From the NCBI RefSeq assembly GCF_024206495.1, contig NZ_JAMBPQ010000003.1, positions 248,001 through 312,000 of the forward strand: a stretch of DNA of 64,000 bases, in the 5' to 3' direction. This DNA comes from Paraburkholderia sp. CNPSo 3272. GTDB lineage: Bacteria; Pseudomonadota; Gammaproteobacteria; Burkholderiales; Burkholderiaceae. How positions within the stretch are numbered: the stretch's first letter is position 1; each line of letters starts with the position of its first letter. Shown here in pieces: positions 1 to 10,774 of this stretch. A program made the position numbers and the translations under genes. The notes under the pieces are model-generated. The model did no database searches. It was not told where the DNA came from and saw only the letters and a list, made by a program, of their open reading frames with translations.

Positions 1-144
1 CACGTCGCGGTAAGTGTCTCGTTCTGTGCCCGGTGTCTTGGTGTCCGGGGGCGAAATGTCGGGGCCATGGGCGGTCTGCCAGCCGAGAGCGGCCAGCCAT
101 TCAAGCATGGCCTGTTCGACTGCGTCCTCGGTGATGCCGCTCAT
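1..144 (-). CDS. hsdR: Type I restriction endonuclease subunit R, N-terminal 48 residues only
   Basis: The ATG at 144 overlaps the stop of hsdS (ATGA), so the gene is translationally coupled as third gene of an hsdM-hsdS-hsdR operon. The visible start reads [20 protein letters not shown], the usual opening of HsdR proteins, where an N-terminal helix precedes the PD-(D/E)XK nuclease. HsdR is the ATP-dependent translocase and nuclease of the type I complex. The nuclease and helicase motifs lie outside the window, so whether the gene is intact cannot be judged. Confidence 0.85.
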   Translation of the reverse strand, partial: MSGITEDAVEQAMLEWLAALGWQTAHGPDISPPDTKTPGTERDTYRDV

Positions 145-1410
145 GCAAGTGCCTCGTTCAATTGGGCCTCGGCTTCGGGGAGGCGGAGTTTGCCGGAGAT
201 TAGGCGAGGGAGAAGCGTGTCGCGGAGAGCCGCTAGCTCCGCAATTGGCGCTGAGCAGATTCGGTCAACCAAAGGCCGAACAATATCGAAAAAAGCTTTT
301 CGGACGGAAGGTGGAGGCACGACGACCATCTCCGAATCCAGAAAATGCTGCGTTTGGAAATTTGCCAAACCGGTACTCTGCACCTGGTAATTCCACATCT
401 TTCCTGCTTGATAGATAGCGGTTAGATGTTGACTCAGCAGCAGGGCCGTATGAGCGTCAGGCGCGCGAAATAGTCGGCAGAAACTCGTTGGCACGGCTGT
501 CTCCCCCAACTTTTTCAACACATCCTTCGTCACGTATAACGAGCGACCTGTCGGCTGGGTCTTGCTTCCACCAGAAACCTCAATCACCAAATCACCGTCT
601 TGGAGTTTGCGTTTTTCTGATTTCTTCGGACTGACATATCGCCTTGGTACGTCATCGAATTGCCCTGCAGCAATATCTGGAATGTCAGTGCCCCGAATAA
701 TGGTTGCCGGTTGCGTACATGTGTCGGTTGGACCTTCGGCTCCCCAATCGCCGCCAATAGCAAAGCTCAAAAGCTCGCCGAAGGGAATGCCCGTCCATCC
801 TTTCGGAATCTCCCCCAACACCGACTCATCGAACGTATCCGGAAAAAGCGCGGCCGTTTCGGCATCTATGCCCTCCGGTTCGCGGCCCTCGGCCTTTGCG
901 TGTACCGGGTCGAAGTCGATAAACCAGCTTTTGAACAGGGCTTGGGCGATTGATTCGAGCGTGAGATTGGTTTGACGGAGCAGTTCGATGCGGTCATCGA
1001 ACTGCTTCAAAAGCATACCTATTCCATACTGAACATCGAAGGATGGAAGGTTGACCTGAATAGCCGAAAGGATGCTTTGATTCAACAGCGGTTGACCGGA
1101 GCCGGAGCGCCATCTATTTAGGTCAAGCATCCGCAATAAACTGAATATGTAATACGGATGATTGCCCGGCAGCACTTCGGCTCGAATGGCGTTATCCGTA
1201 ACCCAACACGGCTTGTGCGAGAAATGTACGGCACCACAGTACGAACCAACGCGACCGATGACAATCGTATCGCTTGGTGAATTATGCTCAGAACTTAGTC
1301 CAATGGGGCCGTTTGCCCCGTACACGACGAATGCTCCGTCATCTGCGCGTTCTGGACTCGTTCGGCCATTCGCAAATTTCAGAATCTCCCCAAGTTTTCG
1401 CTCTCGCCAT

Positions 1411-1421
<11 letters not shown>
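141..1421 (-). CDS. hsdS: Type I restriction-modification specificity subunit HsdS
   Basis: HsdS selects the bipartite DNA target of the type I complex. The protein (426 aa) has two target-recognition halves, each followed by a conserved helix: the first around residues 140-175 ([20 protein letters not shown]), the second at the C-terminus ([20 protein letters not shown]). Both are standard HsdS spacer signatures. I chose the ATG at 1421, which has GGGGGA a few bases upstream; a TTG at 1427 is an alternative. The start overlaps the hsdM stop and the end overlaps the hsdR start, so the three genes are one operon. Length is normal and no lesion is seen. Confidence 0.93.
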
Positions 1422-2997
<1,576 letters not shown>

Positions 2998-3238
2998 GTG
3001 ATGCCGAATGATGGGGCAAAGTCAGAATGATACCCGCGCCTGTCGTCAACCGTGCTCTTCAATGGCGGCTGAGAGGAAAAGGTACACGCGCGCCTACTGG
3101 TATCTCATCCGGTGCTTCCCACACGCCTCCATAGCTTTGTCCGGCGGAGCTGACACGCTCACGTTTAGGGTAAAGCTTCAATCGGGCCTTCGCCCTGTCT
3201 GGAAACCTTTCGAATTGATGACATCGTTGAGTGCGCAT

Positions 3239-3457
3239 TTATCCGTGCGAGTCGACCCACGCGCGCGCCCACGACAGCCCAACATCCTGAGCTTCCTCTT
3301 CGGTCTCGTAGACGCCGAGGACGCCCGATGCTTCTATGAATTTCCGGTCACGAGTAATCGTCCCGCTCGCGGCGTATCGCTCGGACGCGAGAACTCCTTC
3401 CTGCTCCTCGATGGCGTGACCCCATAGCACGTAACCTTTATAGGTAGCCTGTTGCAT
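3239..3457 (-). CDS. Small conserved hypothetical protein
   Basis: A 72-aa soluble acidic protein (MQQATYKGYVLWGHAIEEQ...), with alternating strand/helix character and no membrane segment, signal peptide or known motif. The ATG at 3457 is preceded by a weak ribosome site. It lies upstream of the hsd operon in the same orientation, separated by about 240 bases. I recognise the style of small Burkholderia proteins but no family or function. Confidence 0.55.
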   Translation of the reverse strand: MQQATYKGYVLWGHAIEEQEGVLASERYAASGTITRDRKFIEASGVLGVYETEEEAQDVGLSWARAWVDSHG

Positions 3458-3555
3458 CGTCTAAGTGTTCCTATGAGGGCGCATCGACCAGTCATGCGCC
3501 GAACAATGGTCGAAATGAATCGCTTCGCTTTGTCGCCGCTCGCCACCACTGTGCA

Positions 3556-3783
3556 GTGCAAGGCCACACCGCGCCGACGCGGTACATCGCGAACGCCCAA
3601 CTGGACGCCGAGATGGCGATGGAGGAGCGGCGTCTGCGATTGATGGGTTGCGAGGTGTATCACTTCGGCGGACATGAATTCCGTGACGTGGACCTTGCTG
3701 GGAAGCCGAAGGTAGGTCCGGAAGCACAGCGCCGCGTAGCTAAGCTTCTCGGCAGATTGCTCACACGGCACGGAATCTGTTAG
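3556..3783 (+). pseudogene. C-terminal remnant of an unknown protein
   Basis: The reading frame is open from 3448 but has no convincing ATG start; the first usable codon is GTG 3556. The translation looks genuinely coding at its end (MEERRLRLMGCEVYHFGGHE, then a basic helical tail), resembling the tail of uncharacterised proteins with an EVYrFGG motif. The front is missing, so I read it as a 3-prime fragment. It ends 8 bases before the convergent SRAP gene stop. Function unknown. Confidence 0.35.
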
Positions 3784-3791
3784 ACGTTGTC

Positions 3792-4754
3792 TCAAGCTGC
3801 GAGCTTGTGCTCGTAGTAAGGCCGGTCCTTGTCATCGAGGATGGCGTACATCGCTTCCAAACTCGACGCGCTCGGATTGAGCCACGCTTCGATGTTTTCC
3901 GGCTTGATGGGGATGATGCAACGGTCGTGACCGGCAGCTTCAATTTCCGGGGGGGGCTCGTCCGTGATAGCCGCGAACGACAGCAGGTCCGGCTCTCCAG
4001 GCTTGCTCCATCGCGACCACAGGCAGGCGACGTGCATCAGCTGCCGGTTGCTCGGGCGAAATTCGAGGACGACGTTCTCGTCCTTGCTATGCGTCTCCCG
4101 CAACGTGCCTTCCATCTTCGCCTTCTTCACGTTCTCGTAGAAGACCTCGACGAGCATCACGCCATGCGTGTGGCCGAAGCACGGCTTCCAGAAGCCCTCC
4201 AGATTGTCCCGCCGGGCGTTATAAGTGCCTGGGAACTTCACGTCGTAGTCTGCGGGCTTGCCCGCAATCCGGCACTGGTATCGCATCGGCCTGACCACGT
4301 ATTCGCCGTTCTCCATCACAAGGACTGGCGCGTAGTACCCCGGGAAGATGCGCGAGTCGCGCGGCTTGGATTCGGTTCGGTTGACGTCTTCAATACGGCG
4401 TAGCGCTGTTTCGATTTTGTCGGTGGCGATTCGCTGACTCTCACTGGCAGCCCTCGTCGCCCTTGACTGAAGAATCCGTTCAGCGTCTGCCAGCCGCTTG
4501 CGCTGCTTGAAAAGGTCCTGTTCAAGCGTGGCGGTCAGGTCGCTGTTGAAACGGTCAATGAGGGTTTTGATTTCGCGTTCGGCCGGAGTTTCCGGCTGAC
4601 CAAAGGCATCCTCCATCGCCTTGGGTACCTTGGCCTTGCTCACTCCCTCGGTGCGCTCGAAGAACAAATGGGCGAACTCTTGAATGTCCACGACAGCACC
4701 GAACATACGTACGAATTTTCGATAGTCCGCATAGATTTGAGCCGAATAGCACAT
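3792..4754 (-). CDS. SRAP-domain protein (HMCES/YedK-like abasic-site sensor)
   Basis: SRAP proteins crosslink to abasic sites in single-stranded DNA through Cys2 and shield them. The ATG at 4754 gives MCYSAQ, placing the essential Cys at position 2, and has AAGGAGAG just upstream. The frame stays open further upstream, but those residues are not SRAP-like and are ignored. Other family residues are the Asn in TYNARRDNLEGFWKPCF, the Glu in GVMLVEVFYE and the His in AAGHDRCIIP. At 320 aa it is longer than YedK (about 222 aa) because of a charged helical, probably coiled-coil, insert at about residues 45-140. It is likely to work in DNA damage tolerance. Confidence 0.9.
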   Translation of the reverse strand: MCYSAQIYADYRKFVRMFGAVVDIQEFAHLFFERTEGVSKAKVPKAMEDAFGQPETPAEREIKTLIDRFNSDLTATLEQDLFKQRKRLADAERILQSRATRAASESQRIATDKIETALRRIEDVNRTESKPRDSRIFPGYYAPVLVMENGEYVVRPMRYQCRIAGKPADYDVKFPGTYNARRDNLEGFWKPCFGHTHGVMLVEVFYENVKKAKMEGTLRETHSKDENVVLEFRPSNRQLMHVACLWSRWSKPGEPDLLSFAAITDEPPPEIEAAGHDRCIIPIKPENIEAWLNPSASSLEAMYAILDDKDRPYYEHKLAA

Positions 4755-4945
4755 GGGGTTCTCTCCTTCAATACACGTATCAGCATGCCACACCCAACGT
4801 CCCCATAATCTAAAAGACGCCGCCCTGCGACTTCGGCCATGACCCGTACTTTGTCGCGCGGTTGGCGAGGGAATTGGACGTAGGTACGTCCGTTGCGTTG
4901 AACCAAATGCAGCCTGCGTAGGCGGCACGGACCAAGGAGCGACAG

Positions 4946-5398
4946 ATGAGCATATTCTCAAGTATCCTGAACAAGATTTTTCCTCACGACCATCCGGCGA
5001 ATGCGACATCCGGCTCGCCCGGTACCGTGACAGCACCGGCGTCGCCGGCAACCGGCAGCGCGTCAACACCCGCCGGAGCCGCATCGGCTCCATCAACTGC
5101 TGGGGCCCAAACATCGCAGCCGGCAGCGACGCCAATGCCGGAGGTTGACGTTGAAGCCGTCTTGACCGAGATGCAGACGGGCGATAGCCAACAGTTGAAC
5201 TGGCGAACATCCATTGTCGACTTACTCAAGCTACTGGGGCTCGACAGCAGCCTCGATGCGCGTAAGGAACTGGCTTCCGAACTTCACTACACGGGAAACA
5301 CCGAAGATTCCGCCGAAATGAATATATGGCTGCATCGGGAAGTCATGCAGAAGCTTTCAGAAAATGGCGGCAAGGTGCCCGAGAACCTCAAGAGTTGA
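4946..5398 (+). CDS. DUF3597 domain protein
   Basis: A 150-aa protein with an N-terminal amphipathic start (MSIFSSILNKIF), a low-complexity Ala/Pro/Ser/Thr linker at residues 20-65 and a conserved C-terminal domain beginning at VDVEAVLTEM. That domain contains LNWRTSIVDLLKLLGLDSSL and ARKELASELHYTG, the DUF3597 pattern (a small helical LysM-associated domain of unknown role). A strong AAGGAG ribosome site precedes the ATG. It is divergent from the SRAP gene with about 190 bases between. Probably envelope-associated by analogy; the function is not established. Confidence 0.85.
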   Translation: MSIFSSILNKIFPHDHPANATSGSPGTVTAPASPATGSASTPAGAASAPSTAGAQTSQPAATPMPEVDVEAVLTEMQTGDSQQLNWRTSIVDLLKLLGLDSSLDARKELASELHYTGNTEDSAEMNIWLHREVMQKLSENGGKVPENLKS

Positions 5399-5666
5399 CT
5401 GGCAGGTGGGATTGTGCCCCCGACCGCGCTGCCGCCGGGGGCAGCGGCAGCGGCCGCCCCTACCAATACCAATAATTTGCTTGCCGTTGCGGGGCGCACT
5501 CCCTGACGCTTGATGTTCTCCGCTCGCGGCATGAATCAGGCGATATCACGAGCCGGAATAACTGCGCAAGCCACATCTTCGGAATACTCCTACGTGAAAA
5601 TTGAGGTGGTCGCGTCGCGGAACAGCCCTTGCTTGTATCAAGGCACTAACTTCACCGGAGACTGTC

Positions 5667-5837
5667 ATGGCCACCCGTCCGAACGAGCAAAATCCTGCAA
5701 GCGAGAAATCTGAAGAGGATGTCGACAAGGCAGTGGAAGACACCTTCCCGGCCAGTGACCCGCCTGCGACAGGAGGAACGACCCGCATTGAGTCAGAGGA
5801 CGGTGAGGCAGACGAGGACAAGCCTAAACCGCAGTAA
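5667..5837 (+). CDS. Small acidic hypothetical protein
   Basis: A 56-aa very acidic protein, MATRPNEQNPASEKSEEDVD followed by KAVEDTFPASDPPATGG and an Asp/Glu-rich tail. GGAG lies 7 bases upstream of the ATG. The DTFPASDPPA motif recurs in many short Burkholderiales and rhizobial proteins of unknown function that are often stress-linked. No partner is obvious; the next gene in the same direction is the BrkB-like gene 208 bases on. Confidence 0.7.
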   Translation: MATRPNEQNPASEKSEEDVDKAVEDTFPASDPPATGGTTRIESEDGEADEDKPKPQ

Positions 5838-6045
5838 TCACCTACAGACATGAACACGGGTGCCGACGCCGTGAGGCCACACGAGAACCGATGGGGGTCC
5901 GTCGCCTATGGGGCTATGCAGGCATCGTCGTTTCGAGGCTCATTCGGCGGAGGGCGATGCGCACTGCTGGCTGGCCCCTCAACAGGAGCGCCCTATCCGC
6001 AGGGCGTTTCCTCTTTGACACTGGGCCTAGGCTGTGAGGTTACTT

Positions 6046-6966
6046 ATGTTGCGAGACGCAAAGAACCGGGGTACCGCGCAAAAGCCATCATGGACGGCCA
6101 TCGTGCGGACTGCCATCAGCAAATTTTCCGAGGACCGCTGCTCAATGCTGGGCGCGAGCATCGGTTTCTTTTCCGCATTTTCTCTTGCTCCCACGCTTCT
6201 CATTGTCCTTGCTGTCGCTGGTTGGTTTTTCGGCGCAGACGCTGCCAAAGGAAGGCTTTTTGAGCAGGTCAAAGGCGTTCTCGGCAACGACGCTGCGAGC
6301 GCGATGCAGTCTCTCGTCGAACACGCCCACAGGGCAAGCGGAAGTGGCGTCGCCGCCGCCCTCTCTGTTGTCCTCGTGGTTGTCGGCGCTTCGGCTACGT
6401 TTTCATCGCTCAATACCGCGTTGGATGTCGTGTTTGCGGCAGAGTCACCGAAAGGTATCGCCGGACTCACGCTCCTGCTGCGCGCGCGCCTGGTTTCCTT
6501 CGGGATGGTCATGGGTTTGGGATTCCTGCTCGTCGTGTCCCTTGTATTGGACGCGGCCATCCAGTTTGCAGGTCACGCAGTTTTTGGCGACTCCGTCCTG
6601 GTAGTCGTCGCGGTGGCTGGCGAATCACTCTTCGGACTGGTGATTCTCGCGATGGGCTTTGCTGCCCTTATCAAGTGGTTGCCGGATATAAAAGTGCATT
6701 TTCGTCATGCGCTCGTCGGCGGCGTGACTGCATCAGTGCTGTTCACGGCTGGCAGGCATCTCTTCGGGTTTTATCTCGCTCGCGCCGGCACGGCCAACTC
6801 GTTCGGCGCTGCGGGCTCGCTCGCCGTTCTCATGATGTGGCTGTATTTCTCGGCTCTCGTGTTTTTGTTCGGCTCGGAAATTACCGCGTCCATCAGGGAT
6901 GCGTTTAGTGATGCCTCCGGAGACCGGTCGGCCGTTCGGGCCGTCGCCCGTGACGGCCAGGAATAG
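6046..6966 (+). CDS. YihY/BrkB family inner-membrane protein
   Basis: An integral membrane protein of about 306 aa in the UPF0761 (YihY/BrkB) family. The family signatures are visible: SMLGASIGFFSAFSLAPTLL (first transmembrane segment), the ALNTALDVVF-type segment (SLNTALDVVF), IKWLPDIKVHFRHALVGGV, and AGSLAVLMMWLYFSALVFL followed by FGSEI. About six transmembrane helices are expected. I chose ATG 6046, which has GAGG 7 bases upstream; GTG 6034 is an alternative. The role in the cell is unknown; an old link to virulence in Bordetella gave the name. Charged C-terminal tail. Confidence 0.9.
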   Translation: MLRDAKNRGTAQKPSWTAIVRTAISKFSEDRCSMLGASIGFFSAFSLAPTLLIVLAVAGWFFGADAAKGRLFEQVKGVLGNDAASAMQSLVEHAHRASGSGVAAALSVVLVVVGASATFSSLNTALDVVFAAESPKGIAGLTLLLRARLVSFGMVMGLGFLLVVSLVLDAAIQFAGHAVFGDSVLVVVAVAGESLFGLVILAMGFAALIKWLPDIKVHFRHALVGGVTASVLFTAGRHLFGFYLARAGTANSFGAAGSLAVLMMWLYFSALVFLFGSEITASIRDAFSDASGDRSAVRAVARDGQE

Positions 6967-7096
6967 ATAGGTCTCGGCGGGCTCCCGGAAACCAAAATTC
7001 GCTCCGCGCATGTAGTCCGCCGTAACCGTTGCGGCGAACGCTGCTGCAAATTTCGCGAAGAATGCCTGCCGGCTCCGTGACTGCTGCGCCCGCCGG

Positions 7097-7612
7097 TCAC
7101 GCTCCGGTTCGTTCCTCACTGCAAGCCTTGGCGTTTGCCGCTGCGCGATTGATATCCTCGTCTTTCGGATTTTTTGTCGCCAGCCGGAGGTAAGCGAGCG
7201 CCAGTCGTCGCAATTCCTCCTCCGTTGCATCCTCGATTCCTATTAGATGATTGTTCGCGGCCCGGTGGGACGCGAGGAGCTCATTAAGCTTGAGATGCAC
7301 TGCAACACTGTCCTTGTTCTGGCTCTGCTGAATCAGGAACACCATGAGGAATGTAACGATTGTCGTCCCCGTGTTAATCACCAGTTGCCAGCCATCCGAA
7401 TAATGGAACAGCGGTCCGGTAATAACCCATGCAGCAACTGTGGCAACGGCAAGACAGAAAGCCAGCGGCGTTCCGGCCCAGCGGGTCACCAGACTGGCAA
7501 ATTTGTCGAATGCGCGAGTCAATGGATGCTGGGTAGTGAATTCAGGACTTGAGGTGTGGGGGACAATATCGAAGTCGTCGGTCGGAGCTGGTGATTCGTG
7601 GATGGGTTTCAT
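7097..7612 (-). CDS. Low-affinity iron permease family protein
   Basis: A 171-aa protein with two predicted transmembrane helices at about residues 47-68 (GTPLAFCLAVATVAAWVITG) and 74-95 (WQLVINTGTTIVTFLMVFLI), followed by QQSQNKDSVAVHLKLNELL and a cytosolic helical tail. This is the signature of the Fet4-like low affinity iron permease family that is common in bacteria, although transport has rarely been shown for such short members. It is divergent from the histidine kinase gene. Confidence 0.88.
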   Translation of the reverse strand: MKPIHESPAPTDDFDIVPHTSSPEFTTQHPLTRAFDKFASLVTRWAGTPLAFCLAVATVAAWVITGPLFHYSDGWQLVINTGTTIVTFLMVFLIQQSQNKDSVAVHLKLNELLASHRAANNHLIGIEDATEEELRRLALAYLRLATKNPKDEDINRAAANAKACSEERTGA

Positions 7613-7665
7613 AAGCCTGCTCCAGAAGGGGGTCTGCTTAGCAACTTACATGCCAACGAACCGTG

Positions 7666-7689
7666 CATGCTGTCATGCTGTGATGCTGT
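7666..7689. repeat. Three tandem 8-bp repeats (CATGCTGT) in a divergent intergenic region
   Basis: Two perfect copies of CATGCTGT are followed by GATGCTGT, head to tail, 54 bases upstream of the iron-permease-family start. The surrounding 357-base gap (7613-7969) holds the promoters of two divergent genes and no other gene I can support. The repeats could be binding sites or simply slippage. Confidence 0.45.
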
Positions 7690-7969
7690 ATGAACTCGAT
7701 GCGGCCGGAGCGTTCCGCCTGGTGCCTACCTTGATGCTGTGTAAGAATGTCCGCTGGCTTGGGGGCGTGTATGTGTTCGTGCTCTAGCCGCCCGGAATTC
7801 TCTTCCCATATGCGGGCCTATTGTATAGAGGGCATAAAATTGGGCGGGAACTTCAGACTCGGTCGCAATATTGGGGCCCCACGAACGCTGTTAGACATTC
7901 GGCTTCATCTGTCTCGCAGCGGCCGCTAGGGCGCTGTTACATCCCATTTTTAGAAGCTGTGCATCGCTT

Positions 7970-9676
7970 ATGGAAAGCAATCGCGCGCTCACAGATAACG
8001 ACGAGCTTGCTAAAAGGCCGGTGCGGCAACCCGACTATGCAGCCGAAAACAAGGCGCTTGTCCGACTCGCGAAAGCCCAGGCGGGCCCAATAAGACATCT
8101 GTGGCAGGAAATTGCGGAAGCCGCCCTCGCAGCCTGCGAAGCTGGCAGCGCAGGGATTAGCCTCATCGAAGGCAGCGCTGAAAATCGGTGCTTCAAATGG
8201 CAGGCGGTGGCGGGCGTGGGCGCGGCCCTTCAGGGCACGACAATACCTTGGAACGAATGTCCATGCGCGATAGCACTTCAGGAAGGCAAGCCACAACTGT
8301 TCATTCGGCCGCAGCTACATTTCCCGTACCTCCGGTTCGCTAACATCGACATCACCGAAGGAGTCGTTGTTCCCATTGGCTGCGGCGATGCGCAGCTAGG
8401 GGCGATTTGGGTGATGTCTCACTCGACCGAACGCCAGTTCGATAGCGAAGATGTGCGGCTACTGTCGAACCTGGCGGTCTTCGCCGGGTCAGCACTGACC
8501 GTCCTGGACGCGCGCGACAGCGGAATTGCGAGCGACCAAAGGCACAATGAGTTTATCGCCATGCTAGGGCATGAACTCCGAAATCCGATAGCACCGATTG
8601 ACAGCGCTATTGGTGCGGCTATGCGCTTGTGCGCTGATAACGCCCGGGCCGTCGAAGTGTTGAATGTCGCGCACCGGCAAATGAGACACTTGCGGACCTT
8701 GGTCGACGACCTGCTCGACGCAGCACGATTGAAGCACGGGAAGCTTGCAATCAAGTATAGCGACACGTCCCTGAACGAAATTGCCTTCGACGCCATCGCA
8801 ACGGTCAAGCATCACTTTGAGTCCCGGCGGCACACTCTAAAAATAAATGGCCTCGATTCGCCGGTCCCGGTTCGGGCGGACCACGTTCGACTGAGTCAGG
8901 TTCTGGGCAACATCCTGTCGAACGCGGCGAAGTACACACCGGTGGGCGGCGCAATCGAAATGACTGTCCGGGTGGATGACAATGCCTGGTCCGCTCCGGA
9001 TGGCGCGGTCACCATCACCGTTAAAGATAACGGAATAGGAATTGTCAGGGCGGCCCAACCGCACGTCTTCGAACTTTTTGCCCAGTGCGCCCGGGGGCAT
9101 GCCCGAGCTGAGGGAGGGCTCGGCATTGGCCTCGCCGTCGCGAAACGGATGGTCGAACTACACGGGGGCACCATCGCTCTTCAGAGTGAGGGCGCAGGCA
9201 AGGGTACAGTCGTCACTCTTCGCTTGCCGGTCCTTCGCGGGGCGTCGGCACAGGACAAATCCGAGCTACCGGTAAGGAGTGTGGCTCCCGGCTCCGTACG
9301 AATTCTTCTTGTCGACGACAACCCGGATGCTCTGATATCGCTACGCATATTGCTGGAGCTAGAAGGACACGAGGTGAGTACCGCAGGCACTGGACGCGAT
9401 GCAATTCGTCTTGTCGCACAGGTCCGGCCGGAGGTCGCAATCGTTGACGTGGGTTTGCCAGACGTTGATGGCTTCGATGTTGCGCGCGCTGTTCGGTCCG
9501 ACCCCACTCTGGATGACGTTACGCTGGTAGCGTTGACCGGCTATGCCGCCGAGTCCGATAAATCAAGAGCGTTAGCAGCAGGCTTCGACTACCATCTGAC
9601 AAAGCCGCTTTCGTTGGAAAAGCTGCAATATCTGCTAGCGAATCGAAGAGGTGGGCAGATGCGCGGCCTGGTTTAG
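7970..9676 (+). CDS. Hybrid sensor histidine kinase with GAF and receiver domains
   Basis: A soluble 568-aa hybrid kinase. An N-terminal GAF-like sensor spans about residues 30-180. HisKA carries the phospho-acceptor His at about residue 201 in FIAMLGHELRNPIAP. The HATPase domain has its N box (LGNILSNAAKYTP), G1 box (VKDNGIGI) and G2 box (GLGIGLAVAKRMVELHGG). A C-terminal receiver (about 443-560) has LLVDDN, the phospho-Asp in VAIVDVGLPD, and LTKPLS. There is no membrane segment, so the signal is probably intracellular. The start has only a weak ribosome site. A lone receiver gene lies convergently just downstream and may be its partner. Confidence 0.93.
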   Translation: MESNRALTDNDELAKRPVRQPDYAAENKALVRLAKAQAGPIRHLWQEIAEAALAACEAGSAGISLIEGSAENRCFKWQAVAGVGAALQGTTIPWNECPCAIALQEGKPQLFIRPQLHFPYLRFANIDITEGVVVPIGCGDAQLGAIWVMSHSTERQFDSEDVRLLSNLAVFAGSALTVLDARDSGIASDQRHNEFIAMLGHELRNPIAPIDSAIGAAMRLCADNARAVEVLNVAHRQMRHLRTLVDDLLDAARLKHGKLAIKYSDTSLNEIAFDAIATVKHHFESRRHTLKINGLDSPVPVRADHVRLSQVLGNILSNAAKYTPVGGAIEMTVRVDDNAWSAPDGAVTITVKDNGIGIVRAAQPHVFELFAQCARGHARAEGGLGIGLAVAKRMVELHGGTIALQSEGAGKGTVVTLRLPVLRGASAQDKSELPVRSVAPGSVRILLVDDNPDALISLRILLELEGHEVSTAGTGRDAIRLVAQVRPEVAIVDVGLPDVDGFDVARAVRSDPTLDDVTLVALTGYAAESDKSRALAAGFDYHLTKPLSLEKLQYLLANRRGGQMRGLV

Positions 9677-9772
9677 GAACAGCGCGAATCGGCATCACCT
9701 GGACAATCGGGAGTCACCGGCTTTCACGGTTAACATCCAAGTTAGCAGCTGAAGGGCCGCCCCGAGCTCACT

Positions 9773-10210
9773 TCAGGGTATCAGCAGGGAAGAGATGGGT
9801 TGCCAACGCGATATCGCCCGGTCGGGATACGCGGGACGAAGCGTCTCTCGCAAAGGCCGTGATAGAAGCAACGACGCTACCGTGGACTTTAATGCGCCAA
9901 TGTTTATCGGTTTGAGGAAAAATGCGTTCCACAGGGGCGGAACCCGGTCAGCTTGGGCTTGTCCCGATACCATAATTACCGGTATGGCTGACAGCGCTGG
10001 ATATAGCCTGAGCTGTCGACACAGGTCCACGCCGTCCATCCCCGGCATGGTGCAGTCTGTGACGATGAGGTCCGGCATCGTTCTTCCTGCCTTCGTCAAT
10101 GCAGTCTTACCATCTTCTGAAAAACATACCCTGTATCCCCAGCACTCCAAGGTCACGCCTACGGCAGCCAGGATGTCAGGGTCGTTGTCGACCAGAAGAA
10201 TGGTTGGCAT
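9773..10210 (-). CDS. Single-domain response regulator
   Basis: A CheY-like receiver of 145 aa: acidic pocket in TILLVDNDPDI, phospho-Asp in LIVTDCTMPGMDG, switch Thr/Ser in VIMVSGQ and Lys in FFLKPINIG. No output domain follows; a short basic tail closes the protein. ATG 10210 starts at the first conserved strand; a GTG at 10237 with GGAAGGA nearby would add nine residues. It is convergent with the hybrid kinase 96 bases away, so it may be a phosphate sink or relay for that kinase. Confidence 0.88.
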   Translation of the reverse strand: MPTILLVDNDPDILAAVGVTLECWGYRVCFSEDGKTALTKAGRTMPDLIVTDCTMPGMDGVDLCRQLRLYPALSAIPVIMVSGQAQADRVPPLWNAFFLKPINIGALKSTVASLLLSRPLRETLRPAYPDRAISRWQPISSLLIP

Positions 10211-10747
10211 GGGAATGTCCGCCCGGTTCCTTCCCACACCGCAACAACCATACCGTAGCTTGTTGGAAACAAGCAGTTCCGCCCGGTCAGGAAAGCGTCG
10301 TTGAGTTGCCTTCGGCGTCTTCGCCTACCTCCCGTCGTGTCTGACTTAGAGGCACGTGAATTCAACGATGTTCCGGTCGCACCGCAGGTTCTGACATATC
10401 GGCAATAACCCGCCAGGAATCGGGTTGAGCAGCCCATGCGGTGCCTGCACTGGTCGGTACGCCTGCACGTTTAGCCGTCTGCATTCCTCCACCACGTTAC
10501 GGTTCCGACGCATGACTCGGTCCATTCCCAGCGGTGGTGCCGGCTCCGCTTCTTGTCCTCGACTATTTGTTCTCTAGTCAACTGCGCCTTCCGCGTGTGA
10601 GCGCCGCGACATCCCGAACGCAATTTCACCATTAACGCGGCAGATGCTGGCACCGGCACGTGGGGGCGCGCATCCCGATGAGGCCCCTCCTTCGAAATAA
10701 AAACGGGTCACATCACAACGACATTTTTTGAGATACGATACCTTTAC
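10211..10747. other. Long intergenic region upstream of imuA
   Basis: About 540 bases without a gene I can support. A 59-codon minus-strand frame (10525 to 10346) has no ribosome site. The right edge carries TTGAGA at 10728-10733, a possible -35 element for the imuA promoter, with TACATC 17 bases later inside the LexA box. Confidence 0.4.
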
Positions 10748-10763
10748 CTGTACATCCATACAG
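10748..10763 (+). promoter_or_regulatory. LexA (SOS) box of the imuA-imuB-dnaE2 operon
   Basis: The sequence CTGTACATCCATACAG is a perfect CTGT-N8-ACAG LexA operator, ending 11 bases before the imuA ATG. Such a box in front of imuA is the rule in proteobacteria with this cassette, so the operon is expected to be repressed by LexA and induced by DNA damage. Confidence 0.9.
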
Positions 10764-10774
10764 TGGTATTTGCC

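Noticed and set aside
4755..5210. A 150-codon upstream extension of the SRAP gene
   Set aside because: SRAP needs Cys2 directly after the initiator Met, the ATG at 4754 has a good ribosome site, and the upstream residues are Arg/Ser-rich without domain character and overlap the divergent DUF3597 gene.
10346..10525. A 59-codon minus-strand frame in the imuA upstream region
   Set aside because: The residues look mildly protein-like, but there is no ribosome site, no family and no supporting neighbour.
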